This document shows positions 8,502-15,825 of a DNA stretch of 27,086 nt, in pieces; position 1 is the first letter of the stretch; each line of letters begins with the position of its first letter. The notes beneath the pieces are model-generated. The model saw only the letters and a list, made by a program, of their open reading frames with translations. It searched no databases and was not told the origin of the DNA. Origin of the DNA: an uncultured Collinsella sp. (GTDB lineage Bacteria > Actinomycetota > Coriobacteriia > Coriobacteriales > Coriobacteriaceae); the NCBI GenBank assembly GCA_900541185.1, contig UQIQ01000028.1, forward strand, positions 1 through 27,086. The letters run 5' to 3'. The translations under genes and the position numbers were made by a program.

Positions 8502-10124
8502 ATGGATATGACGTTGAATCAAAACGCTGCCGCCGAGATGTGGCGTCCGGTTATTCTGACGTTCGAGAGCGCCTGCTCGTTCGACAACCCGTTTTTGGAT
8601 GTTGAGATTTGGGCGGAGTTCACCGGCCCGAGCGGCAGGGTAATTCGCCGCGAGGCCTACTGGGATGGTGGGCGTACCTACTGCGTGTCGTTTGCCCCGA
8701 CCGAGCTGGGTGCCTGGAACTATGTTATCGAGGCTCCCGAGCAGACCGGTCTTAATGGCTGCACGGGCCGCGTCGAGGCCGTGCCGTACGCGGGCGACCT
8801 CGATCTGTATCGCCACGGTTTTATCCGCGTTGCAGACGATTCGCGCATGTTTGCCTATTCAGATGGTACGCCGTTCTTTTGGCTGGGCGATACCCATTGG
8901 GAGTTTGCCTACCGCGAGAGCTGGGATGCGTCGAACCACCCCGGCATGACAAGCCAATTTCGCGGCATGGTCGACCTACGTGCCAAGCAGGGCTTTACCG
9001 TCTATCAGACCAACCTGCGCTCTGACATGGGCGCAGGTGATCGCTATTGGATTGACGGTGGCATGGCCAAGGGTGTGGAAGATGTGCCTAATGTGGCCTT
9101 CTACCAGCGGGAGCTCGACCGCCGTATGGCCTATATCGCCGATGCGGGCTTAGTCAATGCGCTTGGGCAAGCGTGGGCGTTTGCCATTCTCGGCGAGCAT
9201 GCCGTGGAACACCAAAAGCACCTCGCCCGCTACCTGGTGGCGCGCTATGGTGCATATCCGATGGTGTGGACGCTTGCCGGCGAGGTTGCCGGATACCGCA
9301 AAGAAGGTCGAGCCGCCATGATTGACGGCTGGCGTGAGGTCGCCTTGGAGATTGAGGCACGCGACGGCTATGGTCATCTGGCGACAGCGCACTATACCAA
9401 CGAGCGCCCCTTTGCCGATTACTACCAGGATGAGCCCTGGATGGACTTTACGCTCAACCAAGCCGGTCACGGCGATTACATAATCAAGGCAAGCGACTAC
9501 TTTGACTATCTGGCAGCTCATGACGACAAACCCTTCGTTGAGGGCGAGGCGCTCTACGAGTTTTGCTCGACGCTCGAGGAGATGGGTACGCGCCTGTGCA
9601 CCGCAGACATGCTGCGCCGTGTGGCGTATATCTGCATGCAGGCCGGCGGCGCCGGCTATACCTACGGAGCCCAGGGAATCTGGGACAACGTGTGGGAAAG
9701 CCCTGAGGAGCTTGACCCCTTTATGGCGATCTTCAACCGCTTTGGCATTACTTGGGCCCAGGCGGTAGACGGAGAAGGTGCGGTCCAGATGGGCTACATG
9801 CGCTCCTTCTACGAAGACAATCACTTCTGGGAGCTTGCTCCCTACGAAACGACCGATGCGGGCAACCTGTTTGCCAACAAGGCTCCGCTGGCAACCGCCA
9901 GCCAGGACCTTTCGCGCATCGTCGCGTACTTTGGCGATACCGTGCGCCAAAAGCTTGCTATCGAGGGCGTGCCGACGGGCGCTGCCTATGCAAGCCGATG
10001 GTTTAACCCTCGCACGGGCGCATACCGTGACGGCGAGGACGCCCTTGCCGTCACGGGCAGCATCATTCTGCCTGACAAACCCGGGGTTGGGGATTGGCTC
10101 CTCGTCCTCGAGCTCAAGGCGTAA
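8502..10124 (+). CDS. DUF5060/DUF4038 glycoside hydrolase, apiosidase-like (GH140-like)
   Basis: A 540-residue protein with an N-terminal DUF5060 beta-sandwich (about 10-85, starting MWRPVILTFES), a TIM-barrel DUF4038 domain (about 100-440, starting HGFIRVADDSRMFAYSDGTP and FFWLGDTHW), and a small C-terminal beta domain (about 465-540) with WFNPRTG. Candidate catalytic acids are Glu261 in WTLAGE and Glu347 or Glu349 in FVEGEA. The DUF4038 family includes GH140 enzymes that release D-apiose from plant pectin (RG-II), but also uncharacterised members. There is no signal peptide, unlike secreted pectin enzymes, so it probably cleaves a small imported glycoside. ATG at 8502 has AAAGGGG upstream. 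It lies between the hydrolase and the PTS genes in one operon. Family assignment is good; substrate is inferred. Confidence 0.8.
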   Translation: MDMTLNQNAAAEMWRPVILTFESACSFDNPFLDVEIWAEFTGPSGRVIRREAYWDGGRTYCVSFAPTELGAWNYVIEAPEQTGLNGCTGRVEAVPYAGDLDLYRHGFIRVADDSRMFAYSDGTPFFWLGDTHWEFAYRESWDASNHPGMTSQFRGMVDLRAKQGFTVYQTNLRSDMGAGDRYWIDGGMAKGVEDVPNVAFYQRELDRRMAYIADAGLVNALGQAWAFAILGEHAVEHQKHLARYLVARYGAYPMVWTLAGEVAGYRKEGRAAMIDGWREVALEIEARDGYGHLATAHYTNERPFADYYQDEPWMDFTLNQAGHGDYIIKASDYFDYLAAHDDKPFVEGEALYEFCSTLEEMGTRLCTADMLRRVAYICMQAGGAGYTYGAQGIWDNVWESPEELDPFMAIFNRFGITWAQAVDGEGAVQMGYMRSFYEDNHFWELAPYETTDAGNLFANKAPLATASQDLSRIVAYFGDTVRQKLAIEGVPTGAAYASRWFNPRTGAYRDGEDALAVTGSIILPDKPGVGDWLLVLELKA

Positions 10125-10261
10125 CCATATTTCCATTGGTCATAGGCGGGAAAGAGTCGGCCGCAATTTCTCGTTTGACAGCTAGATGAATCGTTTAGAG
10201 AGGATCAGTGAACACAAAAATGAGCGTTCTCGATTCGATGTAGGGCTTCCTCGAGAAGCAC
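10125..10261 (+). other. Leader of PTS EIIC with interrupted native start
   Basis: This gap holds the natural 5' end of the EIIC gene. AGAGAGGA (10196-10203) is a ribosome binding site for a GTG at 10208 or an ATG at 10220. Reading from 10208 gives MNTKMSVLDSM, then TAG at 10241-10243, then GFLEKHVGPIAHKV running in frame into the open EIIC. The peptide after the stop is what an EIIC N-terminus looks like, so the TAG interrupts the gene. A TTGACA at 10175-10180 could be a -35 box, but no -10 stands out. Confidence 0.7.
10241..10243 (+). other. In-frame amber codon in the EIIC 5' region
   Basis: TAG lies directly after GAT-TCG-ATG in the EIIC reading frame, between MSVLDSM and GFLEKHVGPIAHKV. 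A single base change from CAG (Gln) would create it. It is codon 12 from the GTG at 10208. Confidence 0.75.
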
Positions 10262-11491
10262 GTGGGTCCCATTGCCCACAAAGTGAGTAGCTTTAAGGTC
10301 GTAAAGGGCCTTATGTCCGGCATGATGGCGACCATGCCCGTTACGCTGGGCGTGGCGCTGCTCTCCATTATCAACGGGCTGCCGATCCCGCCGTTGCAGG
10401 CGTTCCTTACCAGCACCGGCATGTCGGCGACGATTACCGACGTACTGGTCGTTACCATGAACCTCGGCGCCATCTACATGTGCGCCTCGGTCTCGTACTC
10501 CTACGGCAAGGTGCTCGGGAACAAAGGCCTTACGTCGACGGTTGCGGCTATTGGCGTTTTGCTCCTGCTGATTCCTCTTGGTCATGCCGAGGACGGCTCG
10601 ACGTTTATCGCGACCCGTTATCTGGGCAGCTCGGGCCTGTTCGTTGCGCTGCTCGTGGCGTTGATCGTGCCGAAGGCGCTTAACTTCCTTATGAAGCATA
10701 TCGCCATCCCCATGCCCGATTCCGTCCCTCAGTTCGTTAACGATTCGCTATCTCCGATGTTCTGCGCCATCGTTATCTTCACCACGGCCGCGCTGCTTAA
10801 GTGGGGTATGGGCCTGACGAGCTATGGCGATGTCTTCAATCTCATCAACTCCACCGTCGCGGTGCCCGTTATGTTCCTTGGCTCGAGCCCGTGGGCAGTT
10901 GTCGCTTACTTTGTGCTGTGCAATCTGCTGTTCTTCTTTGGTATTCACCCCAGTGTCCTGATGGGCGTGTACATGCCGGTCATCCAAGCCTGTGGTCTTG
11001 CCAACATCGAGGCATACCTTGCCGGTGAGCCGCTTCCGTATCTGGCGTTCATCGTGCTGTTCTCCGTGGGCTCTGTTGACGCCTTGGGTATGGAGCTTGC
11101 TCTGCTCACGGCTAAGTCCGAGCGCTACAAGACGCTTTCCAAGGTTGCTTTGGTTCCCGCCATCTTCAACATCTCTGAGCCCATTATCTTTGGTACGCCC
11201 ATTGCTATGAACCCCTATATGTTCATCCCCTACATCCTGCTCAAACCGGTCGCATGCGCCGTTGCCGCCATTGGTCTGCTGCTGGGATTTGGCAACGCGT
11301 TTAATCCGACGATCAGTATGCCGTTTGTAGTGCCGCTGCCCATCACCGACTTCTTTGTCGGTGGTCTCGGCCTGGTCGCCATCGTTTGTATTGCGATTCT
11401 CGCCGTTGCCCTGCTGTTCATCCCATTTGTCAAGATGGCCGACAAGGAGGCCCTCGAGGCCGAGGCCGCTGCAAAGGCTTCTGCCGAGTAA
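10262..11491 (+). CDS. PTS cellobiose/lactose-type EIIC permease, 5' end disrupted by TAG
   Basis: This encodes 409 residues of a membrane permease of the lactose/cellobiose PTS family, which imports and phosphorylates beta-glycosides. About ten hydrophobic segments are present. The EIIC signature NISEPIIFGTPIAMNP lies in the C-terminal half (around 11170-11215), and FGIHPSVLMGVYMPV marks the substrate region. Family members are about 420-440 residues; adding the 18 upstream codons from GTG 10208 restores that length. An in-frame TAG at 10241-10243 separates that native start from the rest, so the GTG at 10262 is only the first start in the open frame and has a poor ribosome binding site. The protein may be made at low level by reinitiation, or the gene may be a pseudogene. 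EIIB and EIIA follow. Confidence 0.8.
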   Translation: MGPIAHKVSSFKVVKGLMSGMMATMPVTLGVALLSIINGLPIPPLQAFLTSTGMSATITDVLVVTMNLGAIYMCASVSYSYGKVLGNKGLTSTVAAIGVLLLLIPLGHAEDGSTFIATRYLGSSGLFVALLVALIVPKALNFLMKHIAIPMPDSVPQFVNDSLSPMFCAIVIFTTAALLKWGMGLTSYGDVFNLINSTVAVPVMFLGSSPWAVVAYFVLCNLLFFFGIHPSVLMGVYMPVIQACGLANIEAYLAGEPLPYLAFIVLFSVGSVDALGMELALLTAKSERYKTLSKVALVPAIFNISEPIIFGTPIAMNPYMFIPYILLKPVACAVAAIGLLLGFGNAFNPTISMPFVVPLPITDFFVGGLGLVAIVCIAILAVALLFIPFVKMADKEALEAEAAAKASAE

Positions 11492-11581
11492 GACATTGGC
11501 TATAAGTTCGCAGGCTCGGTCGATTACGTTGATCTTCGAACCATATAAGTCCCTGTGAGGGGTTACAGGAAAGGAACTGCA

Positions 11582-11884
11582 ATGAAAAACATCGTTCTTA
11601 TGTGCGCTGGCGGCATGTCCACGAGCATCATCATGAAGAACATCAAGAAGGCCGCCGACGCCGAGGGCCTGGAGTGCGAGGTGTCCGCTCACGCCGTCAA
11701 CGAGGCTGCCACCATTGGCCGCAATGCCGACTGCATTCTGCTTGGGCCGCAGGTTGGCTATGCCAAGGATGAAGTTTGCGCCGCATGCCCCGGGGTTCCG
11801 GTCGGCGTAATTCCCATGACCACCTACGGCATGATGGACGGCGTCAAGGCTCTGGCTCAGGCCAAGGAACTGATGGGGCTGTAA
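11582..11884 (+). CDS. PTS cellobiose/lactose-type EIIB
   Basis: A 100-residue cytoplasmic EIIB domain protein. It passes phosphate from EIIA to the sugar on EIIC. The phosphorylated cysteine is Cys8 in the classic MCAGGMSTSI loop near the N-terminus, and the rest (residues about 15-100) fits the EIIB fold, with LLGPQVGYA in the middle and PMTTYGMMDG near the end. The ATG at 11582 is preceded by AGGAAAGGA. It lies 90 bp after EIIC and 2 bp before EIIA, in the same operon. Unlike its partners it is intact. It is full length for the family (about 100-105). Confidence 0.93.
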   Translation: MKNIVLMCAGGMSTSIIMKNIKKAADAEGLECEVSAHAVNEAATIGRNADCILLGPQVGYAKDEVCAACPGVPVGVIPMTTYGMMDGVKALAQAKELMGL

Positions 11885-11886
11885 GT

Positions 11887-12203
11887 ATGACGGCAGAAGA
11901 GATTCAGCTTCAGAGTTTCAGATCATTGCAGGCGTCGGTTGCGCGCGCAGCTGCTATATCGATGCGATTCATCTAGCTCGTGACGGCAAGTTCGAAGAGG
12001 CCGAGGCAAAGATCACGGAAGGCCAGCAGCACTATGCCGAGGGCCACGCTGCCCATGGTGGCCTTGTCCAGCAGACTGCCGCCGGCGAGAACCTGAGCAT
12101 CGATCTTTTGGTCGTCCATGCCGAGGATCAGCTGATGAGCGCCGAGGGCTTTGGCATCCTTGCCAAGGAGTTCGTGGACGTCTATCGCAAGATGGGCGCG
12201 TAG
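11887..12203 (+). pseudogene. PTS cellobiose/lactose-type EIIA, frameshifted
   Basis: From ATG 11887 the frame reads MTAEEIQLQS and then leaves the family at about 11916, ending at a stop after 30 codons. Shifting frame at TTT (11916-11918) restores FQIIAGVGCARSCYIDAIH and continues to a stop at 12201-12203. One missing T (TTTT to TTT) explains it and would give LQSFQII, the normal EIIA N-terminus, and 105 residues, the usual family length. The restored chain keeps the phosphorylated His in VVHAED near the C-terminus; the following position, usually His in VHAQDH, is Gln. No alternative start opens the second frame. It could be a true loss-of-function mutation or a homopolymer sequencing or assembly error. 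Confidence 0.85.
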
Positions 12204-12293
12204 CCACGGACTTTGCTGCCGGCTTATCACCGTGGGTGGTGTACTCGCGGTAACAGGGCGGTGTTGATTCGTTTACATACATGTGCGGATAGG

Positions 12294-12319
12294 GAGGGCC
12301 CTTCGGGGCCCTCTTTTTG
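12294..12319 (+). terminator. Terminator after the PTS operon
   Basis: GAGGGCCC (12294-12301) and GGGCCCTC (12306-12313) form a perfect 8-bp stem with a TTCG tetraloop, followed by five T. It is a textbook Rho-independent terminator, which separates the PTS operon from the isomerase operon. Confidence 0.93.
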
Positions 12320-12325
12320 TTCCCC

Positions 12326-12468
12326 TTGTATGTTCAGTTTGTTTACATACCGTTTAGGCTGATTACTCTACCGTTTACGGGTATTTCGCGTTACACTTCT
12401 AAACAAAAGAGTAAAACATTTAGTAAACAGAACAAAACGAAACACGCGTCTGTTTACTGAACATACAA
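12326..12468 (+). promoter_or_regulatory. Control region of the isomerase operon with distant inverted repeats
   Basis: A 13-bp sequence TTGTATGTTCAGT (12326-12338) is repeated exactly as its reverse complement at 12456-12468, 117 bp away. GTTTACATAC occurs directly at 12271-12280 and 12341-12350, and CCGTTTACGG at 12371-12380 is a near-palindrome. Several GTTTAC/GTAAAC cores suggest multiple LacI-type operator half-sites. A weak promoter could use TTTACG (12374-12379) with TCTAAA (12398-12403). The downstream copy lies just before the isomerase ribosome binding site AGGGGAGG. Confidence 0.45.
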
Positions 12469-12484
12469 CTAGGGGAGGACGTAC

Positions 12485-13885
12485 ATGGATAAGATTAAGC
12501 TCGGCTTTGTGCCCACGCGCCGCAGCATCTTTAGCGCGCCGGACGCGCTTAAGTATCGCGGCCTGACGGCTGACCGCCTGCGCGAGATCGGTGTCGACAT
12601 CGTGGACATCGACGACATTAACGACGAGGGCCTGCTCTTTGACGACAGCCATATCGAGCCTATCGTCAAGAAGTTCCGCGCCGAGGGCGTCGATGGCATT
12701 ATGCTGTGCCACGCCAACTTTGGCACCGAGTACGTTTGCGCTCGCCTTGCCCGCGAGCTCGGCCTACCCGTGCTGCTGTGGGGCCCGCGCGACGAGCGCC
12801 CCGAGCCCGACGGCACCCGCCTGCGCGATAGCCAGTGCGGCCTGTTCGCCACCGGCAAGGTCCTGCGCCGCTTCCAGGTTCCCTTCACCTACATGACCAA
12901 CTGCCGCCTGACCGATCCCGAGTTCGAGCGCGGCGTTTGGGACTTCTTGGCCGTGTGCAACGTGGTCAAGACCTTCAAGCACACCTGCATCCTGCAGATG
13001 GCCACCCGTCCGTTCGACTTCTGGTCGACCATGTGCAACGAGGGCGAGCTGCTCGAGAAGTTCAACATCCAGCTTTCGCCCATTCCCATGACCGAGCTTG
13101 TCCAGGCCGTGCGCGACGCCCAGGCCGACGAGCAGGCCATGGCTACCATGCTTGCCCACATCAACGACAGCTTTGAGATCTGCATCCCCGAGGATAAGGT
13201 TCCCGCGGTCGCCGGTCTTGCCATCGCCATGAAGCGCCTGGTCGATAAGTACGGTTGCAACGCCGGCGCCATTCAGTGCTGGAACGCCCTGCAGGACGAG
13301 CTGGGCATTATGCCCTGCGCCGCCAACGCCATCCTCAACGAGATGGGCATTCCTATCGTATGCGAGACCGATATCCACGGCGCCATCACCGCGCTGATGG
13401 TCGAGGCCGCCGACCTGGGCCGTCACCGCGGCATGTTCGCCGACTGGACCGTGCGCCATCCCGATAACGAGAACGGCGAGCTGCTGCAGCACTGCGGCCC
13501 CTGGCCCTGCAGCTGCGCGGCCGTCAAGCCCAAGCTCACCTATCCGCTGGCTTTCGATCACCCCGGCGCGCTGACGGCCGAGGCCAAGCATGGCGACCTC
13601 ACCCTTGCCCGCTTTGACGGCGACAACGGCGAGTACTCGCTGCTGCTGGGTAACGCCCGCGGCATCGACGGCCCGGCCGGCATGGGCACCTATCTGTGGG
13701 TCGAGGTCGACAACCTCAAGCGCCTCGAGGCCAAGATCGTCGAGGGTCCCTACATCCACCACTGCGTCGCTATTCACGCCAACGTGGTGCCGGTGCTCTA
13801 CGAGGCGTGCAAGTACCTCGGTATTGCCCCCGACCTGTACGACCCCATCGAAGAAGACGTTAAAGCCTACCTGCGAGGAGAGTAG
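12485..13885 (+). CDS. L-fucose/L-arabinose isomerase family protein
   Basis: A 466-residue cytoplasmic protein of the fucose/arabinose isomerase superfamily, which interconverts aldoses and ketoses with a divalent metal. The N-terminal Rossmann-like region holds VDGIMLCHANFGTEYVC (69-85). Likely metal ligands are Glu294 in CETDIHG, Asp320 in MFADWT and His425/His426 in YIHHCVAI, matching the Glu-Asp-His pattern of FucI. It is shorter than FucI (about 590) and closer to the many uncharacterised family members. ATG at 12485 follows AGGGGAGGAC. The split transketolase starts 2 bp after the stop and an FGGY kinase follows, so it probably supplies a ketose for phosphorylation. In an apiose route it would make apulose; a pentose such as arabinose or ribose is the alternative. 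Confidence 0.82.
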   Translation: MDKIKLGFVPTRRSIFSAPDALKYRGLTADRLREIGVDIVDIDDINDEGLLFDDSHIEPIVKKFRAEGVDGIMLCHANFGTEYVCARLARELGLPVLLWGPRDERPEPDGTRLRDSQCGLFATGKVLRRFQVPFTYMTNCRLTDPEFERGVWDFLAVCNVVKTFKHTCILQMATRPFDFWSTMCNEGELLEKFNIQLSPIPMTELVQAVRDAQADEQAMATMLAHINDSFEICIPEDKVPAVAGLAIAMKRLVDKYGCNAGAIQCWNALQDELGIMPCAANAILNEMGIPIVCETDIHGAITALMVEAADLGRHRGMFADWTVRHPDNENGELLQHCGPWPCSCAAVKPKLTYPLAFDHPGALTAEAKHGDLTLARFDGDNGEYSLLLGNARGIDGPAGMGTYLWVEVDNLKRLEAKIVEGPYIHHCVAIHANVVPVLYEACKYLGIAPDLYDPIEEDVKAYLRGE

Positions 13886-13887
13886 AA

Positions 13888-14724
13888 ATGGCAACTATCG
13901 AAGAGCTTGAGTCCCTGCGTTGGGACCTTCGCCGCGATTGCGTCGATATCATCATGGCTGGCGCTGGCGGCCACATCGGCGGTGACATGTCGGTGATCGA
14001 CGCCCTCATGACCCTCTACGCCAACCACCTCAACATTTCGCCCGAGACCGTCGACGATCCCAACCGCGACCGCTTCGTGCTCTCCAAGGGCCACGCCATG
14101 GAAGCCTACTACGCGGTGCTCTGCCACGAGGGCTATCTTGACCTCGACGACGTCAAGGCCCGCTTCTCCAAGTTCGGCAGCCCCTACATCGGCCACCCCA
14201 ACAACAAGCTCAAGGGCATCGAGATGAACTCGGGCTCGCTGGGTCACGGCCTGCCGGTGGCCGTGGGCATGGCGCTCGCCGGCAAGATGGACGGCCGCGA
14301 CTATCGCGTCTACACCATCATGGGCGACGGGGAACTTGCCGAGGGATCGGTCTGGGAGGGCGCCATGAGCGGCGGCAACTACCAGCTCGATAACCTGTGC
14401 GCGCTCGTGGACCGCAACCGCCTGCAGATCAGCGGCAGCACCGAGGACGTTATGAAGCAGGACTCGCAGGAGGAGCGCTGGGCCGCCTTCGGTTGGAACG
14501 TGCTCTCCATTCCGGGCAACGACGTCCGGGCCATCGACGCCGCGCTGACGCTTGCGGCCGAGACCTGCGGCAAGCCCACGGTCATCATCCTCAACACGGT
14601 GAAGGGCTATGGCTCGCCCGTCATGGAGGACAAGGCCGCCTGGCACCATCACCTGCCCAACGATGAGGAATATGCCCAGATCATCGCCGATTTCGCTGCC
14701 CATAAGGAGGCCGTCAATGGCTAA
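13888..14724 (+). CDS. Transketolase N-terminal subunit (split transketolase; AptA candidate)
   Basis: A 278-residue thiamine-diphosphate-binding half of a split transketolase, which transfers two-carbon units between sugar phosphates. Residue blocks match the family: GGHIGGD (27-33), SKGHAMEAYY (67-76), IGHPN (101-105) and the ThDP motif GDGELAEGSVWE (146-157), ending at Asn177 in LVDRN. Length agrees with stand-alone N-terminal subunits (about 270-285). It starts 2 bp after the isomerase and overlaps the C-terminal subunit by 8 bp, so translational coupling is likely. Split transketolases occur in general pentose phosphate metabolism and also as AptA/AptB, the apulose-4-phosphate transketolase of the D-apiose pathway. 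The neighbours favour a dedicated catabolic role. Confidence 0.9.
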   Translation: MATIEELESLRWDLRRDCVDIIMAGAGGHIGGDMSVIDALMTLYANHLNISPETVDDPNRDRFVLSKGHAMEAYYAVLCHEGYLDLDDVKARFSKFGSPYIGHPNNKLKGIEMNSGSLGHGLPVAVGMALAGKMDGRDYRVYTIMGDGELAEGSVWEGAMSGGNYQLDNLCALVDRNRLQISGSTEDVMKQDSQEERWAAFGWNVLSIPGNDVRAIDAALTLAAETCGKPTVIILNTVKGYGSPVMEDKAAWHHHLPNDEEYAQIIADFAAHKEAVNG

Positions 14725-15655
14725 CAAGATCGCCAATCGCAAGGTTATCTGCGACACGCTGCTCGAGGCCGCGAAGACCGATAAGGACATCGTCGTCCTA
14801 TGCTCCGACTCCCGCGGCTCCGCATCGCTCACGCCGTTCTTTGATCAGTATCCCCAACAGTCCGTCGAGGTCGGCATTGCCGAGCAGGACCTGGTGAGCA
14901 TCGCCGCCGGCATGGCTTCGTGCGGAAAGAAGGCCTGGGCCGCCTCGCCGGCGTCCTTTGTGACCACGCGCTCGTATGAGCAGTGCAAGGTCGACGTCTC
15001 GTACTCCAACACCAACGTCAAGCTCATCGGCATCTCTGGCGGCGTGTCCTACGGCGCCTTGGGCATGAGCCATCACTCCGCGCAGGATATCGCCGCCATG
15101 AGCGCTATCCCGAACATGCGCGTGTATCTGCCGAGCGATCGTTTTCAGACTGCCGAGCTTGTGCGCGCCCTGGTTGCCGACAACAAGCCGGCCTATATCC
15201 GCGTGGGCCGCAACCCGGTCGAGGACGTGTATACCGAGGACGAGTGCCCGTTCCAGATGGATCGCGCCACCTGGGTGCGTCGCGGCACCGATGTGACGCT
15301 CGTCGCCACCGGCGAGATGGTCCGCCATGCCGTGGACGCTGCCGACCTGCTGGCCGAGCAGGGCATCTCGGCCACCGTGCTCGACATGTACTGCGTCAAG
15401 CCGCTCGATGCCGAGGCCGTGATCGAGGCCGCTGGTGCCACGCGCGCCGTCGTGACCGTCGAGGAGCACAGTCCCTTCGGAGGCCTGGGCTCTATGGTCG
15501 CGCAGGTGGTGGGCGAGCATTGCCCGCGTCCGGTCAAGTGCCTCTCCCTGCCCGACGCACCGGTCATCACCGGCACGAGCCCCGAGGTCTTCGCACACTA
15601 CGGCCTGACGGGTGCCGGAATTGCGCAGACCGTCGCCGAGTTCCTCGGCAACTAG
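14717..15655 (+). CDS. Transketolase C-terminal subunit (split transketolase; AptB candidate)
   Basis: A 312-residue partner of the preceding subunit, holding the pyrimidine-binding and C-terminal domains of transketolase. The catalytic Glu56 lies in VEVGIAEQ (50-57), which activates the cofactor. His119-His120 in GMSHHSAQD and the VYLPSD block at 136-141 are typical. The C-terminal domain begins near VTLVATGEM and includes VVTVEEHSPFGGLGS. The ATG at 14717 was chosen because AAGGAGG lies 6 bp upstream inside the first subunit gene; the frame extends 5' without a start signal. The two halves together equal a normal transketolase. A long inverted repeat follows before the kinase gene. Confidence 0.9.
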   Translation: MANKIANRKVICDTLLEAAKTDKDIVVLCSDSRGSASLTPFFDQYPQQSVEVGIAEQDLVSIAAGMASCGKKAWAASPASFVTTRSYEQCKVDVSYSNTNVKLIGISGGVSYGALGMSHHSAQDIAAMSAIPNMRVYLPSDRFQTAELVRALVADNKPAYIRVGRNPVEDVYTEDECPFQMDRATWVRRGTDVTLVATGEMVRHAVDAADLLAEQGISATVLDMYCVKPLDAEAVIEAAGATRAVVTVEEHSPFGGLGSMVAQVVGEHCPRPVKCLSLPDAPVITGTSPEVFAHYGLTGAGIAQTVAEFLGN

Positions 15656-15671
15656 TAGATACAGACGCTGC

Positions 15672-15772
15672 GCGGCCGCCAAGCACCGCACCTTGCCGTT
15701 CAAACCGTCGCTTGCGTACGCAAAGTACGCGGCGCTCCTCTTTCACGGCAATCTGCGGCACTTGACGGCCGC
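15672..15772. repeat. Long imperfect inverted repeat between transketolase and kinase genes
   Basis: The left arm starts GCGGCCGCCAAGCACCGCA and the right arm ends TGCGGCACTTGACGGCCGC. Aligned over about 28 bp the arms match at most positions, including TTGCCGT/ACGGCAA. The tip contains GCGTACGC and GTACGC. The 101-bp element fills most of the gap between the two genes. There is no T-run, so it is not an ordinary terminator; a REP-like element or mRNA stabiliser is more likely. Confidence 0.65.
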
Positions 15773-15825
15773 TCGCTCCTTGTCCGCCAGTCGTCTTTGA
15801 TTTGGCGGAAGGAATGGGAGAGTAC

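Noticed and set aside
10175..10200. Internal promoter before EIIC from TTGACA at 10175
   Set aside because: No -10 hexamer at proper spacing could be found, so it was not listed as a promoter.
12764..13894. 376-residue open frame antisense to the isomerase
   Set aside because: Shadow frame of a gene with clear family motifs on the plus strand; no start signal.
13867..14832. 321-residue open frame antisense to the transketolase subunits
   Set aside because: Spans the boundary of two real genes on the other strand and has no motif of its own.
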